The notes beneath the pieces are model-generated. The model was not told where the DNA came from. It was given only the letters and a program-made list of their open reading frames with translations, and searched no databases. From contig JAGMUV010000002.1 of NCBI GenBank assembly GCA_020744425.1, positions 5,438,501 through 5,502,500 on the forward strand: DNA of 64,000 nt, written 5' to 3'. The stretch's first letter is position 1. Each line of letters opens with the position of its first letter. The position numbers and the translations under genes are program-made. Shown here piece by piece: positions 46,011-58,799 of this stretch. The stretch comes from Dactylonectria macrodidyma (lineage: Eukaryota; Ascomycota; Sordariomycetes; Hypocreales; Nectriaceae).

Positions 46011-49000
46011 ATAGAAAGGGAAGTAGTATAAGTAAGTAAAGGCATAGGATTAGAAGGATATAGGATATCTAATTGACTTTAAAAATAACCTTACTTAGTG
46101 CTTCTAATTTAGAAGTATATAGTATTTTTAGTTAATTAATTAATTTTACTAAAGATAGAACTAAAATCGCCTTTTACTCTTATTTATTATATTAATTTAT
46201 AATAGATTTATTATTAATATTATAAAGTATTTCGCTTAGTATTAATAATATACTAATTATATTATTTATAGTTAAAGCTAATATAAAAGTAAGGCGAAAA
46301 GCTGCTATAAGATAGGAAGTTAAGACTTAAGAAGAGTCTAGACTCTTATAAGCAATTAATTAGATAATTACTATTAATCCTTCTATAACTATCCGCTTAA
46401 AAAGCATTAAGAGTTAAAGATCTAGATTATCTGTATTATTATTATTATTTAATATTCTAATATTATTAGTAATCTTATTAATTATATAGCTAATTATAAG
46501 AGACCTATTAATTGCTTTAGTTATTTCTTTTAAATAGATTTATATAAGACTCTTTTAATCCTTAAGACTATAGCTAGAGATAAAGATAAGTAATTTAGAA
46601 GATATCTAATTCTTAGAGTATACTTTTACTTTCTAACTTTCTTATTTACTTAATTAATTACTTTTATAATAATACTCTTTACTAAGTTATAAAACTCAGT
46701 CTAAAAGGGAATGAAAAGAGTAATATTAAACTTATCTTTAGTTATATTTTATAGAGATAGTATCCTTTTTAATATTAATATTATTAACTAATAGGCCTAT
46801 AATAATAATACTTATAATAAATATCTTAAAGGCAGAACTTAATTATATTACTTTAAATATTCTAGCTTAAACTCATTCCTTAATATAAGGACTAAGATAT
46901 AAGTTTAATAGATTAAATATTATAGCTTATATAAAAGCCTTTAAAATTACTATTAAAAATAATAGAGTGCTTAAAGAGTAATAGCCTTTATATTTTATTT
47001 ATTTTTATATAAATAATAAAGTAAAAACTATAGTCTAATTGGCTATTTAATAATTTAAATAGGCTATAGCTAAGATAAACTTAATAAATATATTTAAAAG
47101 CTAGGATTTTAATTTTAAAGAAACTCTAGAAATAATACTTAGTTAAATAAATACTACTTAGATCCTAAAGGCTACTGATCTAAGTTCTATTTAATAGCTA
47201 ATATACTATTACTCTTTCTTTATAATAATAGTTAATTTAATAGATTTAAAGACTTCTTATTAGTTATAGGCTCTTTACTATATTCTGCTTATAAAACTTA
47301 TATAGTTAGTCTATATAAGGAGTAATAAGAGTCTGACTAAGTTAGATTAGCTAGAGTATAAGACTCTATACTAATATATTATTTCTTATTTAGATATAGA
47401 TATAGCTATTAAAGAACGATCTAATCTTAGCTATCCATTTAATTAAATAAAACTATAGTCTATAATAACCCCTTTTAAGCTAGTAACCTTTTAATACCTA
47501 TTACTATTAGCTTATATCCCTCCTTATAGTATATAAATACTTACTAGCTTAACTGTTTAACTACTGCTAGTAATCAGTCTTAATAACCCTATTAATAACT
47601 TAGTATATAGCTTTAAGTTATTATAGATTCGCTTAGCCTTAATAGAGAAGACTAATTAAGACTTAATTATAACTCTCTAGTATTAGTAAGAGAGTTATAA
47701 AAAATATAATAAAGCTATAAAGAATATTATAATTAACTAAGTCTTAATAGATCTATTTAATTAATTAAATAATAAGTCCTTATTTATAGTAAATACTACT
47801 TTATTATTTAATAGGATAAAAGGATATTAGTATTATTAAGTCTTAAGCTATTACTCTAACTAATATAAATACTTAGTATATAACTTTAAAAAAGAATATA
47901 TAAAATATAATTTTAAAGTAAGCTTCTATTAATTAAGAATAAGAAATAAGCAGTATTTATTACTATACTTAATAATAACCTTTTAAAAAGAATCTTATAT
48001 TTAATAATTAATAGTTATTATTTTAATTTATATTAATAATCCCCTTTATATAACTTAAGTAATAGATATTAAGAGCTTAGTTAAGTCTATATATAATTAG
48101 ACTCTTTTAAAATATAAGTAAAAAATATTTAATAAGCTATACTTATATATTATTAGATTAGTTAATTAAATGAATATAATAATTACTTTTTCTATTACTT
48201 TAATAAAACCTACTATAAGGACTAATCTAATCTTTATCTTAAGCTATTTAAAAGAGGAGAGTAAGTAATTAGAAAAGTACTTTTTAGTTTACTAAGTATA
48301 AGTCACTTTTATACTTAGAAAGGTCTACTTTAGCCCTAAAGAAAGTAATTATAAGATAATAAAAAAATATAATAATAAATAAGAAGTATTAGTTAATACT
48401 TATAATAATAAGAAGTAAAGAAGTAAGATAGAATAAGTAAAGTTATTATTAATTTTTATAATCTTTATAGAAAAAGAGGATATAATTTTTAAAATAATTC
48501 TTAGTTATTAGAAACTGGCTAATTAAATGAAATTTAAAAAGCAGTTTAGAATAGATAATCTATACTCTATTTAAGATTAATACTATAAGGCTACTATTAC
48601 TTTACTTAATATAGTTAGAGAGGTTAAGATCTTTTTACTTTATAGTACTATCTTTAAGCTTATTAATATAAGATTAGGCTAAGCTTACTTAGATAATTAT
48701 ACTATAGTAATAAAATAAGTTAATAGGATAGAGTTTATTAATTCTAAATAGCTAACTAAGCTATTTATATTTAAAAGAAAAGTACTTATAGCTATAATAA
48801 TATTTAAACTAATTAATTAAATAGATAACTATTCTTATTACTAAGTAGCCTTAATATTATTATATAAAGATAATAAGAACTTATTTAAGGATTATATTAA
48901 ATTTACTATTATTATAATTAAGTTATTTAATAAAAATCATTCTTTTAACTTAGATAATCTTACTTTTAAGTACTTTTATTTAAAATATTACTTAAGAAAA

Positions 49001-49150
49001 GATAATAAAGGAAATATCTATTTTATTAATAACTCTTAAGATTATATAAAATTAGAAGAGAGTTTAATTAATTAATTAACTCTAAGTTTAGTAATTAACT
49101 CTATAGGCTTATTTAACTTACTTAAGATATTATATTTATAAAATACTTTA

Positions 49151-50272
49151 TTACTGTTAAAACCACTGTTCGGACTTTTATTTCTGCGCTACCGCGTTTC
49201 TATATCACGTATTTGCATTACTTAAGTTGTCTTAAGACGAAGGACTCGATTGATTGGTCGACCTAGTTATAGATAGACTCTTATCCCTCCTCCCTTAACC
49301 ACTAGAAACCCAGAACCTTCCTCTGCCAAATCCTTTAACCCATCGCAGTCAATATTAGAGGCGACTGCAGTAGGATTCCCTTAGTTTCTAATGCAGTCAT
49401 CAGTCGTTTTGCGCATTAATAATAGCCACATTTCTTATGACTTACATTATCTACCCCTTATTAATATTAGCTAGTAATTTAAAGAATGCTATTTCTTCTA
49501 AGGATATTTCAGATACTAGCTTTACTACTAATCGCCTTAAGAAGTATCGTTCGTTTTTAATCTAGTTCTTAAATCGTTAGTTACTTCTAAAGAGGCGCAA
49601 TCTTAAGAATACTTTAGTCTTAAAGATCGCTAAAGTGACTCACTTACTATTAGAGAGTCACTAAGTCTTAATAGTTCTGATTTCTTTAAGACTATATCCT
49701 ACTACTATAGCTTTTAGCTTATTAAGGGTTTCTATATCCTTACTAAGCTTAGTATCTAGGTTATATATAGAAAGAGTATAGTAACTATTAAAACCTGAGT
49801 TGCTAGGAGTATGGAGTATGTTGCGCTAGACATTTATTATAGTATTTATTGTGGGTCGGTTGGATTGTAAAGAGTTAGTCTCTGATGAGCTGAATTGCGA
49901 TATAACTAGAATTATAAAGAGCTGAATTGCGACTTGGAACTATGATGAGCTTAGAATGCGACGAACCCTTACGGGGCTTTTATCATATGACGATTTTGCC
50001 TTCTGATATCTAGCTTTTCTATCTAGCTTTTCTATCTAGCTTTTCTATCTAGCTTTCCAGCTGCTTAACATATCTTAAAGGGTTGATTAAGATAGTAAGG
50101 CTTATACTCTAATACAGTAGAAACTCTAGTCATTCTGAGTTACTATTGCTTTAGGCTTAGGTTTTAAGCCTTTATACTATTATTCACTATTAGTTATTTT
50201 TTATTTTTTTTTACTGTTTAACCTCTGGCCCCTCTCTAAGTGTGCGCTGCTAAAGGACTATAACCTTAATAA
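49151..50272 (+). mobile_element. 1.12-kb non-coding insertion, copy 2
   Basis: Less mutated copy of 34273-35330. Flanked by AATACTTTA on both sides (49142-49150, 50273-50281), extendable to AAAATACTTTA. It contains four short repeats of TCTAGCTTTTCTA near 50020-50060. It interrupts the Gypsy frame. Confidence 0.68.
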
Positions 50273-50420
50273 AATACTTTATAACTAATTATTTAGTTAA
50301 AAGTTTCTAAAAGCATTATAATAAAAGTATTAGTAAATTTAGGCTTAGAAGGGAATTTCATTTTTTATAAATAGGCTTAATACTATAGCTTTAATATTAA
50401 GTCAGTTAGTACTTTTATAA

Positions 50421-50664
50421 TGTTATAGTTCTCTTAGTATCTGACTTAAGGGATGTTATTATTAATAGCTATACTATTAGATATACTTATTATCATATTT
50501 TATACTATTATAGTTCCTTTACCTTAGTAATTAGTACTTAGTGATCTAGTTCTATATATTATATATAAAGTCTTAATTATCTCCTCTAACTTCTAAAGTA
50601 GAAGATTTAATTATAAGTATATTATTTCTATTAGTAAGAACTTAGTCCTAACCTATTTATAATA
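50421..50664 (-). repeat. 3' LTR of the 11.5-kb Gypsy (244 bp)
   Basis: Preceded by TATAA at 50416-50420. Direct partner of 61676-61919; differences are of C/T and G/A type. Confidence 0.85.
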
Positions 50665-50989
50665 AGTGCTTAGTAATAAGAGATAAAAGCCATTATATTA
50701 ATAGTAAAAATGCGTATAATAAAAGTAAAATAATCTAAAGAGGTAATCTATTAGTTTATAAGAAGAGAAAAATTTATATCCCTTATTCATTCTAAATTCT
50801 AGCTCTATCGTTTGTCTAAATCCACCTTACTATTATCAAAATCATCCTTCGGGTAGTTAATATTAAGTCTCTATTGCCTATTATCTGTCTGAGTCCTTCT
50901 CAGCCCTCTCTGCCTATTAGAGTCCACTCTTTAATTATTGCATTTACTATTAAGGTGACCGTTATTAATAATTCTTCTTTAGTATTACT

Positions 50990-53330
50990 TACTTTAGGTT
51001 AGAGAGGAGTGAGTTAAGGTTAATTCGGGCACGTTTCTATATCTATTCCTTTATGCTTGCTAGTTTTGGCTTAGGAGTTAATAGATTTGGCGGCTTTTTA
51101 ATATTTTTAGTTGCTAGTGCCTTTTTCAGCGCTAGTTTTGCCTTTATTAGAGTTAACTCTTGCGTTAGAGTTGGCGAACTGGTGAAATTGCTAGAATTAT
51201 CTGGGATGTTTTGGAGGTTAATTATAGTCACTATTTTTAACTTCTTTTAAGGTGTTTTCTATAGTTCTTTATTAGCCTTCTGTTTACTAGGCTCCTTTAT
51301 TGAAGTTGTCTTAGTAGTGGTGGGAATTCGCACTTCTATTATTAGTTTTTTTTGCATAGGCGGGTCTATTAGTTTTGCCTTCTTAAGGAAAATCACCTTA
51401 TTATAGATGGCTTTATAATATACATCTATGAGTTTACTAGTGCTAATTTTGCCCTAGACTTTCTCATATACTTTTATATAATCCTAGAGGTCTATAATAT
51501 TACTAGTATTAAATTTATCTAACTTGAGTTCGTATACCTTTATGCGATTCTTAAGGTTAGAGACGGATCTTATTTAATTAATAAATTTAATACTATTAAA
51601 GGCGATTTCCTTTACTATATTATCTTATTTAATAATGAGTACTATTATTCTAAGGCTCTGTGTATTAATCTTATTAACCTTTTTAATAAGGCGTTTAAAG
51701 GCTTTACTATTAGTTTCAGCGTCTACTTCTACTTAGGCCTCGATTTAGATAAATTTATCTCTAAGGGCGTCTGAATCGCTATCTAATCTAGTGTTCTAGG
51801 TATTTCTGATTTAAGTGACTGACTTCTCTAAGGTGTTGATCCGTTCTAAGGCCTTTTCTAACTATTCTTATGTCTGCTTTATAATACTTATAGTATTAGT
51901 AGTAATTATAGTAGAAGTAGCGTTATAAGTACTGCCTATAACTATCTGGCTTATGACTTAACCTCTAGGCTTTAAAATGTCTAATAAATATAACTTCTAA
52001 AGCATTATTAGTACTCTGCTAATAGTCTTATTCATTTGCCTATATAAGTATAAAAACTAGTAGGCTAGTATTTCTGTTTGTATAGGTAGCTTTTTCAGTT
52101 AGTAGACGGTCTTCTTTTATATTCTAAAATATTCACTATCTAGATAGGCTTACTAGCAGTCCTTAAGCGCATTCTTTACTTATCGGATTAGACCTATCCC
52201 TATAACTATTAATTTTAACTTCTTTTAGTTAGTGTCCTTTATTTTTTTAGCGAATTCTTAAAACTCTTTATATAGCATTTTCCAGGTCATTAGATATAAC
52301 TTTCCTTCTTCTGACTTTAGAAAGATAGGATTATTAGATTTATCGAATTTATGCTCTACTAGGCTAAATTTAACCTAAAGGAAGAAAATGGCTATTTTTA
52401 AATCCTAGTGCTTAATATAATTAGTACTCTTACTAAAAGTATAAAGATTACTAAGGGTATGGTTATTTCTAACTGTCTTTTTATTAGTAATATTTAAATA
52501 GATATTATAAAACTATTCTTTCTATTTTTAATAAGACATACTATTAATTCTTCTAGTAAGGTTAAGGATATTTGAATTATTATATCTTTTAAGGACTTTA
52601 TATTTAGCGGGGTCAGTTTTATCCTGTCCTTTATTAGCTTTGCTCTATTCATTATTAGATTCGATTTCAGAGGGCTAGTCTGTGCCTTTAGGACTTTCCT
52701 AGTCTGTGTCTTTATTATTATCTGGGGCGGATTCGTTCTTACTATCATTATATCTGTCTTCTTCTGCGTCTTCTTTGTCCGTAGTATCGCTATTTTCAAT
52801 AGGGTCTTCATTACTATTGATTTCTTTATCTTCTTTAATATCTGTAGCTTTAGCGGCGTTCGTGTCGTCTTCGCCGGTCGCCTGGGTGTTTTAGGTTGCT
52901 TAAAGGCATTGATTAGCGTTTAGAGGTTGGCTATTGTATTCATAGGACTGGCTGCTGGTTTTGACTCTACGGATGCTAGGTGTAATAGCTTTCTCCTTTC
53001 CTTTAAAGAGTTTGCGGAGTTTGGCTGTTTTCTCGGCGCTTGAGACGGGGGTTCGGGGCTCACTACTTCTAGGGGAGCTGGTGTGGCTAATCTGGGGGCT
53101 GCTGCCTTCTCTACGGATAAGAGTGCTGGTTTCGCCAGTAATACGTCTGAATCTAATAGTGCTAGAGTCAGAAAAGATAGTCCTGCTAGTCTTAGCGTTA
53201 GAGAAGAGGGATATGCTGGTTTTAGTAAGGGGATTGACGCCCTCCTGGTGGCTTTAGGCAGTTTTATTATACTCTCCTCATAGGCTATTAGTAGGTTAGT
53301 GGGTTTCTATAATAATACTGCTTAGATCGT
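50990..53330 (-). pseudogene. Extra reading frame downstream of pol in the 11.5-kb Gypsy
   Basis: On the minus strand a coherent but broken frame runs from about 53330 to 50990. It starts with a Ser/Thr/Arg-rich part (SSPQISHTSSPRSSEPRTP) and goes through a very acidic stretch (DKEDAEEDRYNDSKNESAPD). It continues with a mixed helical part (KSEEGKLYLMTWKMLYKEF) and ends with a lysine-rich tail near 51050-51230. Most stops are TAA or TAG where CAA or CAG would fit. I do not recognise a domain, and it is separated from the chromodomain by a spacer with tandem repeats. It could be a displaced gag-like or accessory protein. Opposite-strand open frames here are taken as shadows. Confidence 0.5.
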
Positions 53331-53959
53331 TATTTTTAGTAATTATAAGGAAGTGTCTACTAGTATTTTTATTACTATTATTACTTATATTAATCAAATG
53401 ACTTAAGAGGATCTTAGTAGTATTAATTTTAGCAGTATTCTAGTAAGTAGTAACAGTATAGGGTTAATAACTGCGCATTTCTAAAGGCTAAAGAAAAAGA
53501 AAGAAAGGGGTAGGTGCTTTTAATAGTATAGACAGTGCTTTTACTAGCATTAGGTCGAAAATAATAGCGTACGATTCACGACTTAGGGATTTAAGTTTAG
53601 TAAAGAAAGTAAAGGGCAGAATTGATAGTATAGTAGTATCTTTACTAATATAAGGTCAAAAGTAATAGTACTCATTCTATAACTAAAAGATTTTAGATTT
53701 AATAAAGAAAAGGAAGGATAGAATTAATAGCATAGTAATACGGTTATTAGTAATTAGTTAATTTTAGTAGCTCTCAGTCTCTAGGCTAAGGTTATATAGT
53801 ATTAAGAGGCTTAGATTAACTTCTATAGTAGCTTTAGGGTCGGATTTCTTTTATTAGTAGTAGTGGCTATTAACTTCAGCTACTTACTAGCTAGTAATAG
53901 TTACTTAGGGATGTTTTTACTAGCTATTAACGGTCTGGTGAAAACGTCAGTTGCTAGTC

Positions 53960-54140
53960 AGTGCTGGCTAGTAACTAGCGTTTTAGCATTTGATGTTTGT
54001 ATAGTAGCTATTAACGCTGTTTTTGGCTTTTAGCGTTTATATAAGCAGCTGTTAATATTGATTTTGGCTTTTGATGTTTGTATAGCAGCTATTAGTGTTA
54101 CTTTATTATTTATTATTTATATAGCTACTATTAACGTCTC
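53960..54140. repeat. Short tandem repeat in the Gypsy 3' spacer
   Basis: Units of about 40-48 bp sharing GCTATTAACGCT-like and TTTGGCTTTTGATGTTTGTA phrases, roughly four imperfect copies. Confidence 0.5.
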
Positions 54141-54429
54141 TTAGCTTATCAGATTTACTATATCTAATGGATGGAGCATGTGTTACTAGTTCTCTAATAA
54201 TTATAATTTAATTATCAGTTCTGCTAGTTCCTATATAATGTTTAGTCTTAGAAAGTGCGGCTTTAATATCTGTCAGTACTTCTGCTTATTCCCCCTATTT
54301 AGTAAGCATCAGTATACTATTATAGTTTTTAGAATTGAGGCGTTTTTAACCCTTTAAGGGTTAACCTTAGCTCTTTAAAGAGCAGAATCTTCTTCTTCTT
54401 AAAGACGCTTACCCAGTTAGTAGGATTCT

Positions 54430-56100
54430 TCTTAAGGTATTTCTAGACTAGCTTAGAAGCGTTCTCTAATACATCAGCTTCATTTAGCTAACTATTATCT
54501 TTTACTAAGTACCCTTTCTATTATAAGAGAAATTATTACTTTAGTTATTCCTTATGCTATTTATAGTATTATTAGATAATTCTTTCGATTTCTTAGTAGT
54601 CTATGACTTTAGATCTATTAATAGCTATTAGTAGAGGCAGTAGTTATAGCCTTTTGAATAGGTCCTCCCCTTACTCTAGTTTTTATAATTAGGAGATTAA
54701 GATAATTAAGTAAATGTACTAGTAAGGTAGGAAGTTAAGTTTGAATGCTTGTTTATAGATTTTATATATTATGTAATAAGGTCTGGCTCTAACTGAGGAC
54801 TATTTCTTCTTTAGCTTCTCTAGTAGGTAATATCCTTTATAAAGCTATAAGTAAACCGTATTCCCTTTATTAATTTTGACCTATGTATAGCGCTAGTCGT
54901 ATTTAATCTTCGCTATTATGGCCGCTATGTTAATAAGGAGCTGGGCTTTATAATAGTAGATTTTTTAAAGTGTATTAGCAGCCTCTTCGTCTATCTAGAT
55001 ACTAGAAACGCGTATTAAGAGGATGAAATTAACTATTATCTTTAGTTTAAATCTATATACTAATTTATTTAAAGACCGCCTAATGCTTTAGGATAGGCTA
55101 TTATTAAGGCTGAATTAGATTGCTAGGAGTATCGCTAGTTATAGTATATTTAGGTTTTCTACTATATAAAATCGTATGCTAGCTTTTACTATCTAGTTCC
55201 TTCTTTCTACAGTTCTGTTAGTCTATGAGTAATATACTATAAAGATAAGATGTTTAACCTTAAGAAGGGTGAGAATAGACTTCTATATACTGAATATAAA
55301 CTTTGGGTCTCTATTATTAAGGATATATATTAGAATTCCTTAGTCACTATAAAGTAGCATTCTTACTAGTATTACTACTCAGTCTTCTATTAAATAGGAC
55401 GAATGTCCTACTAATAGTAGCGTCTTTTTACTAAAGATGTAATTAACTAGGTAAAGTTGGTCTAATTTGCTAAAACCTAGGACTATCTATATTGTCCTTT
55501 TAGAAGTTACTTTTAGTAGATTAGTAATAAAGTCTAAAGAGATTATATAAAAAGGACGTAGTTCGGCCTATACTAACTATAGTTCTCTTAGAACTAGCCT
55601 TTAATTAGTTAAGTTCTTTCTATAGGTTAGGCAGAATGCGATATATTTATATATAGTTAATGCTATATAGTAAATATATAAGTAGTCAAGATCGGCTATT
55701 ATATAGTAAAATCCTATGTATTCGTAGTTATTATAAGTAGCTTTAAGAATAGTGCTAACTACTAATTATAGAATATAGAGACGCTAGATGCTAGATATAT
55801 TAACGTAGTAGAGGAAATCGCCCTGCCTAAGGGTAAAAGGTTTAATTAGGATATTTAGTATTCTTCTATACTTTTCTTATTATAAATGCAGTTTGTAGAG
55901 ATAGTTATAGATTCATATAAAATGGGTGTCTTTAGTATACTCTTAGAGGATACTCTTTTTTATCTTCTATAATATCTTAATACTAATAGCTTTAGCCTTT
56001 ATTAAGTAGGCTTTAGCATTAAGCTTATTAAAGTCACTCTTAGTAGTATTATAATAGTATAACTTTTATATTAGTAAGTATGATAGTGCGTTAAGTACTA
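54430..56100 (-). pseudogene. Gypsy integrase with C-terminal chromodomain
   Basis: Minus frame with a recognisable zinc-binding-region remnant (LYIYYIALTIYKYIAFC, with expected Cys/His altered), the catalytic core (SLDFITNL, then NNRDPKFI, then YYSQTNRTVERRNQ carrying the Glu) and a chromodomain-like end. Several Asp and Gln codons are altered by RIP-type changes. The chromodomain would have directed insertion to heterochromatin, in keeping with where the element sits. Confidence 0.7.
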
Positions 56101-56899
56101 TATTTAGTGCGCTTAGGATATAAAAGATCCAGAGGTTAAAAGCAGAGAGGTAGTTAGTGATTTTTATTAGCTTAAGGTTCGCTTTATTAAGGTCTATTAT
56201 ATTTAGAGAGGTGTGTATTATAATGCCTTTAGTTACTGTATAGTTAGTAATGATATTAACTGTATTATAATTCGATTAGACTATCTTTCAGAGTTTTCTA
56301 ACTGCTTATATTATTATAGCTACTTTTACTTCGGTTAAGCTATATTTCTACTTTACTTTTAATATTAGTCTTAATATAAAAAGGATTGGCTTTAGCTCTA
56401 TTAATATAATATATTGCCTTAGGATGCTCTTACTATCCTATTCTTTGTAGATTTAAAACACAAAAAGGCCAAAGCCCTTCTTATAAGCATTAACTTTAAA
56501 GAATAATGGCTTTTTAGGGTTATAATAATAGAGGAAGTACTGGTTAGTGAGGAACTTTTATAAGTTATTAAAAGCCTTTCTTTCTTCAGTCATTAGCTTA
56601 AAGGTCTTTTGCTTAGCTCGCTATTTACAGACGTTTTTTAATAGTCCTTTAGGTATTTCCTACTCTTTATATGCCTTTCTTAATAGTTGTGTTTTTCTTT
56701 CCTAGAGTTTCCGGATTCTTACTTCATACTATAGAATGCCTTTCTTAATGAAACTAGCTATGCTAATATATGTTTTAAGGGCAGTTAAATTTGTAAGCAT
56801 GACTATTTTTATAAAAGCGTCTAACCTATTAGAAGTTTTAAACACTCCTTTGCTATTTATAATAAAGCTGAGGAGATGGATAGTAGGAAATGTGAAGAA

Positions 56900-58560
56900 T
56901 GACTTAGTTGTAATAATATGTATCCAGTTTTCTATAATAATTCAGAGGCCTACTTCTAAGTATTTAAAGTATTCCTCTTATATATTAGAAAAGATTATAA
57001 TATTATTAATATAGATGCAGATATAAGTATTATAAGGCCTAAAGATCCTGTCTATAAATCTTTAGGCGTAAGCAAGGGCGTTCTTAAATTCTATTAGGGC
57101 TATATTAGAAACCTCCAATCTGCGGTCAGAAATGACAACTATGCAGTTATAATGCATAGTGAGTACTAGCAATTAGAAGAAAAACCCTATACTATTAAAA
57201 ACTGAGTACTATCCCTTTCCTCTTATTGCTTTTATAATATTATCTTAATTAAGAAGGGGATAGCAATCTGGGATTACTAGTTAATTAAGTGGTCTAAGGT
57301 TAATAATAACTCTGCCTTTCTTCTTACTATTTATAATCCTCTAGACAATGAATGTAAAGCAGGCGATTATAACTGGTTAGTCTATAAAACCTATCTTTCT
57401 TTATGCATAGAGTTTCTTATAGGTTTTATTAAGTAAGGCGCGATCTTTAACTCTAAGGGGGTACTTTCTAGGGTTTTGCTTTTAGTTTTATTATCTATTA
57501 ATAAGGTCTACTTATATCTTTATTTCTTCTAGCATTAGGATAATACTTCTATTTCTATAGATATTATATTTATCTATTAAGAGGATGACTTTAGTTACTA
57601 TTTCCTTATTAATATTAGTAATATTAACTATAAATTGGTTCTTAATAGTTAGTATGTCTTTTAATATAGAGATTCTATAGCTAGGCATGCTGGTATTAAC
57701 CTCTTAGGCATTAGGAGGGATGTCTTATTTAATTTTAATGCCTGCCTTTTTAGCTTTTGTAATAAGTATATTAATTAAGTTAAATTCCTTACTATATAGA
57801 TGCTTAAGACTGCTTATCCTACTAATAAAGTGGGCTTCCTTATTATTATTATAATTAGAAATATAACTGAGTTTTTAGTATTTATAAATAACTATTCTTC
57901 TACTACTATTATTAAATACTTAAATAAGTGGCGGAGTGTTCTTATTAACTATAGCGTTAAATATAGCTAGATGTGCTGATTTAAAGTAGAAAGCTTCTAG
58001 TTCTATTCCTTCTATTACGTTCTTAGCGGGCAGTTTTGCCTAGTTGGCTTAGATGAAAGCGACCTGCCTAGATTCAATAATGACCGTTCTTATACTTATA
58101 ACCTTTTTACTAATAATCTCTTTCTTCTTTTTAAAAATCTTGCCTTTGGTTTTCATACTATAAGCTGACTTAAAGATAATGCTTTTACTAATAAAATCGA
58201 TCTTTATACTATATTTATATAGTAAGTTAGTTCTAATAAGCATTTTTAAACCTAGTCCTTTTATAACTTCGGCTTTAATTATAAAGTGTATAGAAACGTC
58301 TTTTCCTTTAATAGTTCTTAGTATATAAAAGTCAAAAGTGGCTTTTATATCTACTTTTACGCTAGTTCTAATACTATTAACCTTTTTTAATAGTTAGTGC
58401 GTTTATATTACTTTATTTCTATGCATTTTTAGCTAGTTATAGTTAGTAAGAATAGCGGATGTGCCTATATCTAGATATACTTCGTAGGAGTCTCCTTTAT
58501 CATTAAATTTGACTAGAATACGGAGGTAGGTATTCGCTTTCCGCTCTAGGGTCTTAGCGA
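56900..58560 (-). pseudogene. Gypsy protease and reverse transcriptase
   Basis: Minus frame. The protease motif YLDIGTSA is at about 58455-58482. RT motifs follow (KGRVIINLRPLN, VIPDCYPLL, IEFKNALAYA, FIDRILSPYNTYICIYINN). The catalytic YIDD is YINN here: each Asp codon GAT follows a T, so TpG to TpA explains both changes. The frame is also broken by stops. Confidence 0.75.
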
Positions 58561-58799
58561 AGTCTGGTCTTCCGATAGCTTTAATGACTTGACCCTCGCT
58601 AAGGCCGGATTTACGCTGCCGCTTTGAGGTTTCTATGACGTGAAATGCGTTAACAAAGGCTGAGTTAGCTATGTCGTTATCGCTCGCGCTAGTGTCTGAA
58701 TCGCTAGGGGACTCGTCGCTTTCGTTGATAAGGTGATATCCGTCCGCGACTAGTTCCTTGCGTCGTTCCCGGAACCTTTCGTCGTCTTTGTAGAGGCGT

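Noticed and set aside
52706..53283. Plus-strand open frames in the Gypsy 3' region (52706-52894, 52961-53257, 53083-53283)
   Set aside because: They are the antisense of the Ser- and Asp/Glu-rich minus frame and have the Leu/Ser/Val composition expected of such shadows.
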